DNA from: CAZJHX01 sp964545715 | GTDB lineage: Bacteria; Myxococcota_A; UBA9042; GCA-2863065 | Reading direction: 5' to 3' | DNA: 63,104 nucleotides | NCBI GenBank assembly: GCA_964545715.1 | Contig: CAZJHX010000055.1 | Coordinates: forward strand, 1-63,104 | Notes under the pieces: generated by a model | What the model saw: only the letters and a program-made list of their open reading frames with translations | What the model was told of the DNA's origin: nothing | Databases searched by the model: none | Translations under genes and position numbers: made by a program | Shown here: piece after piece, positions 53,780 through 62,193 of the stretch | How the letters are laid out: every line of letters starts with the position of its first letter | How positions within the stretch are numbered: the stretch's first letter is position 1

Positions 53780-56437
53780 ATGTCGGCCGAAGCGACAACT
53801 CGAAAGAAGTTTCTACTGGCTGTCCCCGTCTTTCTCGCCGTCGGCCTGGCCGCCGCGGTGTATCTGGTCCTGGTAAAGCTCAAGGGCCAATACGAGATCG
53901 GCTATCAGTCCGCGTGCAACCTGGGCGCCAAGGTCAACTGCGACGCGGTGCAGGCCAGCGACGCCTCCACCGTGCTGGGCATCCCGATCACTATTTGGGC
54001 TATCCCCACGTATTTCGTCATGTTGGTGCTCGCATGGTTCGGCATGCAGAACGAGGCCACCGAGGCCGATGAGGAGGCGCCCGACCGCGCCGTCCGGGCG
54101 ACCGACGTGCTGGTGCTTCTGGCTGCCGGCAGCATGGTCTATTCGGTGTACCTCGCCTACGTCCAGCACTTCGTCATCGGCGCGTTCTGCCTGTACTGCG
54201 CCACCATGTACGGCGCCCAGCTGGCGGTGTTGATCGCAGCCACGCTGGCCAGCCCCAACGGCATCGTCGACAGCATCAAGAACGGCTTTCAAACCGCGCT
54301 GAACGGCGTCTCGCCCGTGGCCCCGGCCGCCGGCGTGTTTGCGCTGGGACTGGCGGTCGGGCTGGTCTGGTTCAACCACGAAAAGGACGTACAGTTTCAC
54401 ACCGGCTCTCAGGACGCGCTACAGCGTGCGGCGGCTCACCTGGGCCTGGGCGAGCTGGACAAGGCGGACGCGCTGCTGAGCAAGCTGACCGCCCGCAAGG
54501 ACGTCTACACCCCGCAGGCCGAGAAGCTGGCGGAGCGCCTGGCCATCGCCAAGTTCGCGGCGCCCGTCGACTTCGAGGGCGGCGGGGAGGTGTGGGAGCC
54601 CGAGGGTGAGCCCGCACCCGTGCCGCAGCCGGTCGTCGCAGCGCCGACGCCCGCGCCAACCCCGGCGCCGGCTGTCTCGCCTCAGCCAGCAGCGCCGACC
54701 CAGCCGTCCCCCAAGCCCAAGCCGGCGGCCGTAGTCGTGCCGACCGCCCCGCTGCCGACAGTGGACCCGTCCAAGATGAAGTGCGGCGGCAAGCGCACCG
54801 AGATGGGCTGGAGCTACTGCAACATCCCAGTGACGGCCGACGACTTCGTTTACGGCAATCCCAACGCCAAGGTCACGATCATCGAGTTTGCGGACTTCGA
54901 GTGCGCCTTCTGCAAGATGCTCTCGCAGAACCTCAAGCGCGTGCGTGAGCAGTGGAAGGACCAGATCCGGTTCGTCTTCAAGTTCTACCCGATGGACGGC
55001 GCCTGCAACCCGCGCATGGGCGGCGAGCGCATGCACCCCGAGGGCTGCATCACCGCCAAGGCCGCATACTGCGCCGGCAAGCAGGGTAAGTTCTACGAGG
55101 CGCACGACAAGCTCTTCGCCATGCAGAAGAACAACCAGGAGCCCAAGATCCCGGGCTACATGAAGGAGATCGGGGTCGACGTCGCCAAGTGGCAGACCTG
55201 CATGAAGGGCCCCGCGCCGCAGAACCGGATCACCAACGACGTCCGCATCGCCTCGCGCGCCGGCATCCACGGCACGCCCCGCATGTACATCAACGGGCGC
55301 CTGGTCAGCGGTGCATCGTCTGTGTCCATCCTCAACTACTACATCCAGGCGGCGTTGAAGAACCCGCAGATGGCGGCCAAGCCTGTCACCAAAGTGGCGC
55401 CCACCGCGCAGATGGCGCCCATGGCCGAGGTCACGACGGGCAAGGGCAAGAGCTACATCGACCGCTTCGAGGCGACCATCGACAAGCAGGGTCGGGCCAT
55501 CAGCCTGTCCGGCGTCAAGCCGCGTCGCGCCAGCTGGTTCCAGGCCAAGGCGGCCTGCGAGAAGGCGGGCAAGCGCCTGTGCACCGAAGAGGAGTGGGCG
55601 TCTGCCTGCACCGGCGAGCCTGCGGTCGACAACAACAAGAACGGCTGGTTCAACGACGACGACATCGAGGGCAGCCGCTATCCATATGGCGCGTTCTACG
55701 AGGCCGGCGCATGTCACGACGGCCAGAAGACGCTGACGGGCGACCCGATCCTCACCGGCCAGATGCACGCCTGCCGCAGCAAAGGCGGCGTCTACGACCT
55801 GACGGGCAACATCGCCGAGTGGATCGAGAGTGACGAGAAGAAGGCGTCGATGGTCGGCGGCAACTTCGGCAGCGGCGAGGGCGCGGCCTGCAACCGGCGC
55901 GGCACGATGTTTGGTCCCGGTATCCGCAACAACACCACCGGCTTCCGCTGCTGCGCGGACACCGCGGTGGCAAACGCCACCAACAACAAAGCGGACATCG
56001 CCGATCTCGAGGGCGACCTCATCGGGCGCAAAGTCCCCGACTTCTCCATCAAGTCCATGGACGGAAAGACCGTCGATGCATCCTGGTGGAAGGGCAAGGT
56101 CAGCTACATCACGTTCTTTGCGAGTTGGTGCGGCAGCTGCAAACGTGAGCTGCCTGAGCTGCGGATCTGGCAGGAAGAGATGGGTCCCAAGGGCTTCCAG
56201 GTCGTCGCGATCGGGGTGGACCGCTACAGCAAGAGCAGCGAGGACTTCGCCAAGAAATACGACCCGAACTACACGGTGGCGCTCGATCCCAACTCCACCG
56301 CCATGACCGAGTTCGACATCTCCGCGATGCCGACCAGCTTCGTCGTCGACAAGACCGGTATGGTGCGCCAGCGGATCGTGGGCTTCAAAAAGGAAGAGGT
56401 GCCCGGCTTGCGGGCCCTGATCGAGAAGCTCCTATGA
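53780..56437 (+). CDS. VKOR - DsbA - FGE-like - TlpA four-module oxidative folding protein
   Basis: The 885-residue membrane protein starts with a VKOR domain (helices about 12-30, 66-88, 108-125, 130-155 and 180-198; loop Cys46 and Cys54; quinone-side CLYC 137-140). A Pro/Ala linker (about 280-330) leads to a DsbA-like thioredoxin domain (CAFC 375-378; cis-Pro in GTPRMY). A formylglycine-generating-enzyme-like (SUMF1) domain follows (about 557-725: WFQAKAACEKAGKRLC, GNIAEWIE, GFRCC). A TlpA/AhpC-type thioredoxin domain ends it (CGSC 784-787). VKOR passes electrons from DsbA-like partners to quinone, so it should make disulfides in the periplasm. A GAGAGGAG ribosome site fixes ATG 53780. Confidence 0.92.
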   Translation: MSAEATTRKKFLLAVPVFLAVGLAAAVYLVLVKLKGQYEIGYQSACNLGAKVNCDAVQASDASTVLGIPITIWAIPTYFVMLVLAWFGMQNEATEADEEAPDRAVRATDVLVLLAAGSMVYSVYLAYVQHFVIGAFCLYCATMYGAQLAVLIAATLASPNGIVDSIKNGFQTALNGVSPVAPAAGVFALGLAVGLVWFNHEKDVQFHTGSQDALQRAAAHLGLGELDKADALLSKLTARKDVYTPQAEKLAERLAIAKFAAPVDFEGGGEVWEPEGEPAPVPQPVVAAPTPAPTPAPAVSPQPAAPTQPSPKPKPAAVVVPTAPLPTVDPSKMKCGGKRTEMGWSYCNIPVTADDFVYGNPNAKVTIIEFADFECAFCKMLSQNLKRVREQWKDQIRFVFKFYPMDGACNPRMGGERMHPEGCITAKAAYCAGKQGKFYEAHDKLFAMQKNNQEPKIPGYMKEIGVDVAKWQTCMKGPAPQNRITNDVRIASRAGIHGTPRMYINGRLVSGASSVSILNYYIQAALKNPQMAAKPVTKVAPTAQMAPMAEVTTGKGKSYIDRFEATIDKQGRAISLSGVKPRRASWFQAKAACEKAGKRLCTEEEWASACTGEPAVDNNKNGWFNDDDIEGSRYPYGAFYEAGACHDGQKTLTGDPILTGQMHACRSKGGVYDLTGNIAEWIESDEKKASMVGGNFGSGEGAACNRRGTMFGPGIRNNTTGFRCCADTAVANATNNKADIADLEGDLIGRKVPDFSIKSMDGKTVDASWWKGKVSYITFFASWCGSCKRELPELRIWQEEMGPKGFQVVAIGVDRYSKSSEDFAKKYDPNYTVALDPNSTAMTEFDISAMPTSFVVDKTGMVRQRIVGFKKEEVPGLRALIEKLL

Positions 56438-57771
56438 TCGTCATGAAGTTTGGCGGCACGTCCGTCGGGTCCGCCGAAGCCATCCGGCGCACCGGCCAAA
56501 TCATCAAGACGGCCCGGCAGCGGGGACCCACCGTGGTCGTGGTGTCGGCGCTGAGCGGGATCACCGACAAGCTGATCGCCGCGGCCAACGACGTGGTGGA
56601 TCGCAAGCGGGAGGCAGCCGCCGTCCTGGCCGACCTGCGGCAGCGCCACGAGGCGGTCTGCGCCGACCTGAACCTGGAGACGACCGAGCTGCTGGCGCCC
56701 ATCGACGACCTGGGCGAGATCCTGCGCGGCATGTGGTACCTGCGCGAGCTCACCCCACGCAGCTACGACTTCGTGCTCAGCCACGGGGAGTTGATGAGCT
56801 CGCGCATCGTGGCCGCGCATCTCAACAGCATCGGAGTCGCCGCCCGGGCCCTCACCGGCTGGGATGCGGGCATTCTGACCGACCACAACCACGGCGCCGC
56901 CAACGTACTGGAGGCCACATACGAGCGCGTCCCCAGGCAGATCGGCGACCTGGACGCGGTTCCCATCGTGACGGGCTTTCTGGCGCAGACCGAGACCGGA
57001 GAGCGGACGACGCTGGGCCGCGGCGGCTCGGATTACAGCGCGGCGATCCTTGGGCGCGCACTCAGCGCCGACGAGATCCAGATCTGGACGGACGTGAGCG
57101 GCATCTTGAGCACGGACCCGCGCATTGTCAGCCAGGCGCACACGCTGGACGATCTGACCTTTGAGGAGGCCGCAGAGCTCGCGTTCTTCGGCGCCAAGGT
57201 CATCCACCCAAAGACGATCGAGCCGGCAGTCGCCGCCGACATCCCGGTGCGGGTGGTCAACACCTTCGACCCCGAGCACCCCGGCACGCGCATCGTGGCC
57301 GGCCGCCGCGAGACCAGTCGCGCGGTGGTCGCACTGGCGGTCAAGAAGCACAACACCATCCTGGCTCTGGACTCCACGCGCATGCTGGACGCCGAGGGCT
57401 ACCTGGCCACCGTCTTTCAGTCGCTGAAGACCCACAAGATAAGCGTAGACACCATCGCCACCAGCGAGGTGTCCGTCTGCATGACCGTCGAGCAGAAGTA
57501 CACCGACCAGCTTGCGCGGTGCGCAGCCGATCTCGAGGCGGTGGCCAACGTGGAGCTGCGCCCCGGTCGCGCGATCGTGTGCGCTGTCGGGCTGGGCATG
57601 CGCGAGCGTCACGGCACCGGCGCGCGGATCTTCGGCGCGCTGAGCGACGCCGGCGTCAACGTCGAGATGATCTCGATGGGCTCGAGCAAGATCAACATCA
57701 CGTTTGTGGTCAAAGACGAGGACGCGGACCGCGCGCTCAAGTATCTGCACGCACACCTCATAGAGCGCTGA
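56434..57771 (+). CDS. lysC: Aspartate kinase
   Basis: The 445-residue protein phosphorylates aspartate for Lys, Met, Thr and Ile biosynthesis. MKFGGTSVGS (4-13) is the kinase signature; LGRGGSDYSA and EIQIWTDVSGILSTDPR are substrate/ATP sites. Two C-terminal ACT domains (about 310-445) allow amino-acid feedback. The length is that of the monofunctional long form. The ATG overlaps the preceding stop by 4 bases, an unexpected coupling to an envelope folding protein. Confidence 0.93.
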   Translation: MIVMKFGGTSVGSAEAIRRTGQIIKTARQRGPTVVVVSALSGITDKLIAAANDVVDRKREAAAVLADLRQRHEAVCADLNLETTELLAPIDDLGEILRGMWYLRELTPRSYDFVLSHGELMSSRIVAAHLNSIGVAARALTGWDAGILTDHNHGAANVLEATYERVPRQIGDLDAVPIVTGFLAQTETGERTTLGRGGSDYSAAILGRALSADEIQIWTDVSGILSTDPRIVSQAHTLDDLTFEEAAELAFFGAKVIHPKTIEPAVAADIPVRVVNTFDPEHPGTRIVAGRRETSRAVVALAVKKHNTILALDSTRMLDAEGYLATVFQSLKTHKISVDTIATSEVSVCMTVEQKYTDQLARCAADLEAVANVELRPGRAIVCAVGLGMRERHGTGARIFGALSDAGVNVEMISMGSSKINITFVVKDEDADRALKYLHAHLIER

Positions 57772-57828
57772 AGATCCACAGCTTTTGTGCCGATGTCCTC
57801 TCAGTACCCCTGAGTCTGGAGGGACGCG

Positions 57829-58323
57829 GTGTCAGAGTCGCTCGAACATATCGCGCTCAATCAGTTGAGAACGCTCGCTGGTCGCATGAGCCAGCTGGAC
57901 AAGCAATACGTCGCCTTTCTGCGCAGTGACCTGGGTGAGGAGCCCGTCGAGCTGCGCAAGGCGCTGGAGAAGCAGCTGCGCCAGACGGCTCTGCACGACA
58001 TCATGGAAGAGGCCATTCAGAAGTCTTTTCAGTCGCTGTTGAAGCAGTACATGAAGCGGTCGCGCTATTGGGACGCCCTGCGAAAGCGCGCCTCTGGAAC
58101 CTCGCCGGTCGCCGGCGCCACCAAAGCGTCGGCCGCCCGCATACGTGCTCGACCGCCGGTCAAGCTGAAGCCGCCGCCCGAGCCCAAAAAGTTCGACACC
58201 GCACCCCGCGGGATCCCGGCCGCACAGCTGCTCGAGGAGCTGCTCAATCGGCGCGCCCGTATGCCTCATTCTGAGACGCTTGAGGCAAACATAGACGCTG
58301 TTCGTCGCAATTTGTCGAACTAA
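57829..58323 (+). CDS. Small soluble protein, unknown
   Basis: The 164-residue protein has a helical, charged N-half (about 1-85; possible coiled coil around ELRKALEKQLRQTALHDIMEE), a basic Pro-rich middle (RARPPVKLKPPPEPKK) and a short C-terminal helix. GTG at 57829 follows a GGAGGGA ribosome site by 5 bases. No signal, no membrane helix and no recognisable family. It is co-directional with aspartate kinase and the HDOD-like gene. Confidence 0.7.
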   Translation: MSESLEHIALNQLRTLAGRMSQLDKQYVAFLRSDLGEEPVELRKALEKQLRQTALHDIMEEAIQKSFQSLLKQYMKRSRYWDALRKRASGTSPVAGATKASAARIRARPPVKLKPPPEPKKFDTAPRGIPAAQLLEELLNRRARMPHSETLEANIDAVRRNLSN

Positions 58324-58376
58324 TCGCAGAATAAAACAGTCACGTCGTCTTTTTGAGACTTGGCCCGGGTCTTGCT

Positions 58377-58390
58377 GGGTACCTGTACCC
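58377..58390. promoter_or_regulatory. Palindrome GGGTAC-CT-GTACCC at a start codon
   Basis: A perfect 6-base inverted repeat with a 2-base centre ends one base before the ATG at 58392, covering where the ribosome site should be. It could be an operator, or an RNA hairpin gating translation of the downstream gene. Overlapping weaker stems exist at 58349-58361 (GTCT/AGAC). Confidence 0.45.
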
Positions 58391-58391
58391 G

Positions 58392-59150
58392 ATGAGCCCG
58401 CCGAATCGCCATCGCCACACTTCGATACGCGCCGCGATCGCCTCTGTGCTGGCCGACCTGGCGCGCGTCGACAACAAGCTGTTGCCGGCCATGCCGCGCG
58501 TCCAGGCGGGCAAGGTCCCTGTAGACGCCATCGACAGGTTCTATACCGGGCAGCCCGCGGTCGCCGACCTGCTGTCCGCTGCACGCGAGTACTCCCGCTT
58601 GTCGGCCATCGGCGCCTCTCGCATCGCGAGCCAATCAGATCCGAGCGCGGCCTTTGCGTGTTATGCCGCAGCGCTGACCCACAACGTGGGTGAGGCGTTG
58701 ATGCTGCGACTTGTCGGCGACGCCTTCGCTCACGACGTCCTCGACGAAAAGGACACGAGCCTGCTCCGCGCCATCTGCGCCCGCACTCACGAATCTCTCG
58801 GCCGCCGACTGCTGGCGCAATGGGACCTGTCGGACCAGGTCGTACAGGTGGCGGGCAACCATCACGGTCAAGCCGCGCGCGCCCGGCTGGACGACACCGC
58901 ACGGTTCACGCTGCACGCCGTCAACCTGGGTCAGTGGATCGCGGGCCGGGTCGGGGCCATGTCCGGCATCACGAGACCGCTGGATCTGCCGGTCGATGAG
59001 TCGCTGCACACCCTGAACCTGGATCGCGCCACGCTCTACTCGACAGCGGAGACCCTGGCCCTGGACGAGCTGAGCCGGGTCCCCGATGTGGCAACCAGCC
59101 CCCGCACAAAACGTGGCACAGGCCACGAACGCCGTTACGCTATTTTCTAG
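58392..59150 (+). CDS. HDOD-like signalling protein
   Basis: This helical 252-residue protein has ALTHNVGEALMLRLVGDAFA (about 100-120) and ESLGRRLLAQWDLSDQVVQVAGNHH (about 134-160). These match the HDOD pattern (HD-related output domain: helix, LGxxLLxxWxLP, then a late His pair). HDOD proteins lack phosphohydrolase activity and act in regulation of motility, cell cycle or c-di-GMP signalling. ATG 58392 directly follows a palindrome; there is no clear Shine-Dalgarno. Confidence 0.7.
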   Translation: MSPPNRHRHTSIRAAIASVLADLARVDNKLLPAMPRVQAGKVPVDAIDRFYTGQPAVADLLSAAREYSRLSAIGASRIASQSDPSAAFACYAAALTHNVGEALMLRLVGDAFAHDVLDEKDTSLLRAICARTHESLGRRLLAQWDLSDQVVQVAGNHHGQAARARLDDTARFTLHAVNLGQWIAGRVGAMSGITRPLDLPVDESLHTLNLDRATLYSTAETLALDELSRVPDVATSPRTKRGTGHERRYAIF

Positions 59151-59285
59151 ATCGCTGCACTGCGCCGCCACCATCGTCTGGCACGGCGCGTGCTTTGTCT
59201 CTCCGCAGCACTACTTCACGGGAAGTGCAGGCAAACTCGAGCGCGCGCGCTGCCACCGCTACCGCTTGGGTTTGGGTACGAGATA

Positions 59286-59327
59286 GTGGGGGTCCCACCC
59301 GCCCCTACACTCCCTTGACTCAGGGAG
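59286..59327 (+). other. Serial hairpins in the 3' gap, candidate sRNA or 3' UTR structure
   Basis: The 223-base gap 59151-59373 holds GTGGG-GGT-CCCAC (59286-59298) and CTCCCT-TGACTC-AGGGAG (59310-59327), followed by a terminator. The second hairpin shares bases 59324-59327 with the terminator's left arm, so the two cannot form together. A weaker GCACT...GTGC stem lies near 59205-59230. I see no coding sequence here. Confidence 0.45.
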
Positions 59328-59373
59328 TCCCGGCGGTCTAATCAGCCAGGTCGCCGGGACTCCTTTATTTCTT
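59324..59373 (+). terminator. Rho-independent terminator
   Basis: A perfect 12-base stem, GGAGTCCCGGCG (59324-59335) with CGCCGGGACTCC (59352-59363), has a 16-base loop and a T-rich tail TTTATTTCTT. It ends plus-strand transcription before the convergent lipoprotein gene. There is no T-tract on the minus strand, so it is one-directional. Confidence 0.88.
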
Positions 59374-61524
59374 CTACTTGAGGCCGCCACTGAGGACGGT
59401 GTAGGCGCCCTTTCGGGAGAGGTCCGAGATCGACAGGGAGATCGTCGTGCCGGGCGGCAGGCCCTCGACGATGCCGCCGATATCGATAGAGGGGATCGGG
59501 AAGCTCGGTGTAAAGCCCGCCGCGATCTGCTCCATGAGCATGTCGACCAGCACGTTGCCGAGCAGCGTGTCGATCCCCGCCTCCACACCTTCGAAGATGC
59601 CGCCCGCGGCGACCAGCTGGTACTCGAACGCCACGAGATCGGCGATCTCAAGCGCCACGTTCAGGTTGCCGTCCTCGCCCAGCACGGTCGTCGGCACCAC
59701 CTCGACCTTGGCGCTCAGATACAGCTCGGCGGACGCCGGCTTCTCGGCCAGATCGAACTGCACGTCCAGGCGCATGTCTCCCAGATGCAGCTCCATGTTG
59801 CCGGAGTCCGTGCACGACGTGATCACGGGCGGCAGGCGCGGATCCAGCGTCAACTTCACGTTGGTCAGCGCCAGCTCGACGTTGCTCATCAGAGACTCGA
59901 TGAGCGTCTCGGGCAGCGTCAGGTGGATCGCGCCCCCCCACCAGGCCGCAAACATCAGCTGATTGAGGAGATCATCGTGCAGTCCCAGACTCATCGGCGC
60001 GCCGGCCGGTATCGCGACCGCCTGCTCCTCGCCGTGCAGACAGCCGTTTCGCGCCAGCGATCCCGGCGACGCGATATCGCTGGGCAGCCCTTGATTGGCC
60101 GTGACGCGCACCCCCATGGCCAGCTTGGCTCCTGTCTGATCGATGTTGAGCCACGTCGGCGCCATCCCAAACGTCACCGTCACAGGCGTGGTCACCCCCA
60201 TGAACGACGGCACATCAAAGGCCATCCCATCGTTGGCGAAGCCATCGAAGACCTGCTGGATGAGCGGCGCGATCTGCTCCTGGATCACCGTCTCCAGCTG
60301 GCTGGACAGCAGCGACGCCAGCGGGCCGTTGAACCAGTTGATGAACCAGTCGACCAACGACAAGAAGCCTTTCGTGAAGTCGATCGTGGGCGGCGCGATC
60401 ACCGCCTGCACCTCGTCCGCGGTGATCGTGAACTCGCCGTCCTCACCAAGATCCACCCACAGCACGGCCGACAGAGTGATCGTGTCGGTCGTCGCGACAC
60501 CCACGGCGTCGATGCACAAGAACGTCGGGTCCGTCGCCGCGAAATCGACCGACAGCTCCTTGATGGTTGCGATCAGCGCGATGCCGCCCGTGACCGGGAT
60601 CAGCTCGAACTTCTGCACATAGAAGCTGATGTCGTCAATCGCCAGGTTCCACTCGCACCACGCCAGCGACGGGCCCTGCCCTTCGGCGACCAGCGTCTGC
60701 TGCAGCAGCGCGCTGAGGTCCAGGTCATCCAGCACGACCTTGGTGAGATCCGCCAGCGCGTCCCAGGTCTCTTTGCCCAGATAGATGAACATCCCGTTGT
60801 TGACCGCGGCGTCCGGAGAGTCGCCCTTGGTCGTGGGGTAAAACGCCTGTCCCAGCAAGAAGGCCTGGACGGCGCGGCGCTTCACGTTCAAACCATCGGT
60901 CACCTCGGCGCGCAGCACATTGATGCCGTGCACCGGCTCCACACCCTGCCCCCACAGGCCGTCTTCCGGCGTAATCCCGGCGCCGTTGGCGACCAGCTGC
61001 GAGGGGCCGATGGGCGCCGACACCGTCCCGCTGAGATCCACGACGGGCGCCGAGTACAGCGTGGACGCACGCGGCGGTACGTCGATCGTCACGGACGGCG
61101 CGCACTCTGGCACCTTGACCAGCTCGTTGGTGCACGAGCCGTCGTCCAGGCACACGTCCTCGGTGCACGGGTTGTTGTCATCGCACTGACAGACGACCTC
61201 GCCGTCAAAGCCGGGCCCGGAGTCTTCGGGCTGCCCGTCGTCCGACGTGCTCGTCACGCCGACGTCCTCGCCGCTTTCGGTGTCGCCGGTGGTGCTGTCC
61301 GTCGTCGTTGGGCCGGTCGTGGTGGTGTCGTCCGCGCTGCCCGTCGTGGGCGGCGTCCCGGCGGTGCCCGCGGCGGTACCGTCGTCGCCGCCCCCGGTGC
61401 CGTCCCCATCGCGCGCGCCGGTCGCGCCTGTGGAGCAGGCGGTCAGCAACAGGAGCAGGGCACAGAGCGTCAGCGAGTACTTCAAGACCGGACGAGCATA
61501 GCGAATCGAGCGGAGTTGGACCAA
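59374..61524 (-). CDS. Large lipoprotein with LNQL-FAAWWG domain
   Basis: The protein of up to 716 residues has lipobox LLLLLTAC, a Thr/Gly/Asp linker (GTGGGDDGTAAG; TTTGPTTTDSTTGD) and a CDDNNPCTEDVCLDDGSC Cys unit. A long beta-rich domain follows, repeating amphipathic strands. NQLMFAAWWGG and the C-terminal GAYTVLSGGLK match the secreted protein at 13394-14581. The domain may bind lipid (TULIP-like fold suspected, unproven). The start is uncertain: TTG 61524 gives a long n-region; TTG 61485 gives an ideal 17-residue signal. It lies 3 bases after the cytidylyltransferase gene. Confidence 0.8.
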   Translation of the reverse strand: MVQLRSIRYARPVLKYSLTLCALLLLLTACSTGATGARDGDGTGGGDDGTAAGTAGTPPTTGSADDTTTTGPTTTDSTTGDTESGEDVGVTSTSDDGQPEDSGPGFDGEVVCQCDDNNPCTEDVCLDDGSCTNELVKVPECAPSVTIDVPPRASTLYSAPVVDLSGTVSAPIGPSQLVANGAGITPEDGLWGQGVEPVHGINVLRAEVTDGLNVKRRAVQAFLLGQAFYPTTKGDSPDAAVNNGMFIYLGKETWDALADLTKVVLDDLDLSALLQQTLVAEGQGPSLAWCEWNLAIDDISFYVQKFELIPVTGGIALIATIKELSVDFAATDPTFLCIDAVGVATTDTITLSAVLWVDLGEDGEFTITADEVQAVIAPPTIDFTKGFLSLVDWFINWFNGPLASLLSSQLETVIQEQIAPLIQQVFDGFANDGMAFDVPSFMGVTTPVTVTFGMAPTWLNIDQTGAKLAMGVRVTANQGLPSDIASPGSLARNGCLHGEEQAVAIPAGAPMSLGLHDDLLNQLMFAAWWGGAIHLTLPETLIESLMSNVELALTNVKLTLDPRLPPVITSCTDSGNMELHLGDMRLDVQFDLAEKPASAELYLSAKVEVVPTTVLGEDGNLNVALEIADLVAFEYQLVAAGGIFEGVEAGIDTLLGNVLVDMLMEQIAAGFTPSFPIPSIDIGGIVEGLPPGTTISLSISDLSRKGAYTVLSGGLK

Positions 61525-61527
61525 GAC

Positions 61528-62193
61528 CTATTCGCGCCGGACGGCCCGAATTAACAGCTGCCAGTCAGCCTCGGTGTCGATGTCCAGCGACTCGTGCTTC
61601 GGGGTCTCGAAGAGCCGGGGGCGCGCGCCGATCCGAGACCCGGTCGCTGCAAAGCTGTCCGCAGAGAACAGATACAAGCACGAGTTCTCCTCAAACCACG
61701 GCTCCAGCTGCTGCGTAGGTACCAGTTTTGCCGGATCATGGTTCACCGCCGCGCCGTCACCGCGATAGAAGCGCGTCTGAAAGCGATTCACCGAGAACAG
61801 GGAGTCCGCTTCGTCCGCCGCAGCGGCCGCGTGGTACTCAGACAGCGCCGCGCGCATGGTGCCCGCCGACAGCAGCGGGTTGGTCGCATGGGTCATCAGA
61901 TAGGTATCGGCGGACACCCGTCCCAGCGCGTCGGCTATGAGCGTGTTGGCGGTGACGTGGTCACCACACAAGGCCGCCCTGCGGTCCACGACCTGCAGCC
62001 GATCGGAGTCCGGCAGGCCGGCCGCTACCTGGTCGCGGGCATCGGTGTCGATCAGCAGCACGTCGACGGACTCGACCTCGAGCAGCGCATCCACAATCCA
62101 CCGAAACAGCGGGCGGTCGCCCAGCAGCCGGAAGTTCTTGCCCGGCACGCGCTCGCTGTGGGCCTTGATGAATAGCAGCGCAGCGACGCTCAC
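61528..62193 (-). CDS. CMP-sugar (NeuA-like) cytidylyltransferase
   Basis: The 221-residue protein has the N-terminal nucleotide-binding motif KAHSERVPGKNFRLLGDRPL, the CMP-NeuAc/CMP-KDO synthetase signature, and later MTHATNPLLSAGTMR and HESLDIDTEADW (metal-binding Asp). It should activate a nonulosonic acid such as sialic, legionaminic or pseudaminic acid with CTP. Sizes of 220-230 residues are normal. The start overlaps the upstream gene by 4 bases. No nonulosonate synthase is in the window, but more of the locus may lie beyond the edge. Confidence 0.88.
   Translation of the reverse strand: MSVAALLFIKAHSERVPGKNFRLLGDRPLFRWIVDALLEVESVDVLLIDTDARDQVAAGLPDSDRLQVVDRRAALCGDHVTANTLIADALGRVSADTYLMTHATNPLLSAGTMRAALSEYHAAAAADEADSLFSVNRFQTRFYRGDGAAVNHDPAKLVPTQQLEPWFEENSCLYLFSADSFAATGSRIGARPRLFETPKHESLDIDTEADWQLLIRAVRRE

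Noticed and set aside
59151..59285. tRNA, 6S or SRP RNA in the gap after the HDOD-like gene
   Set aside because: No cloverleaf, no SRP tetraloop motif and no CCA end; only short unrelated stems are visible.
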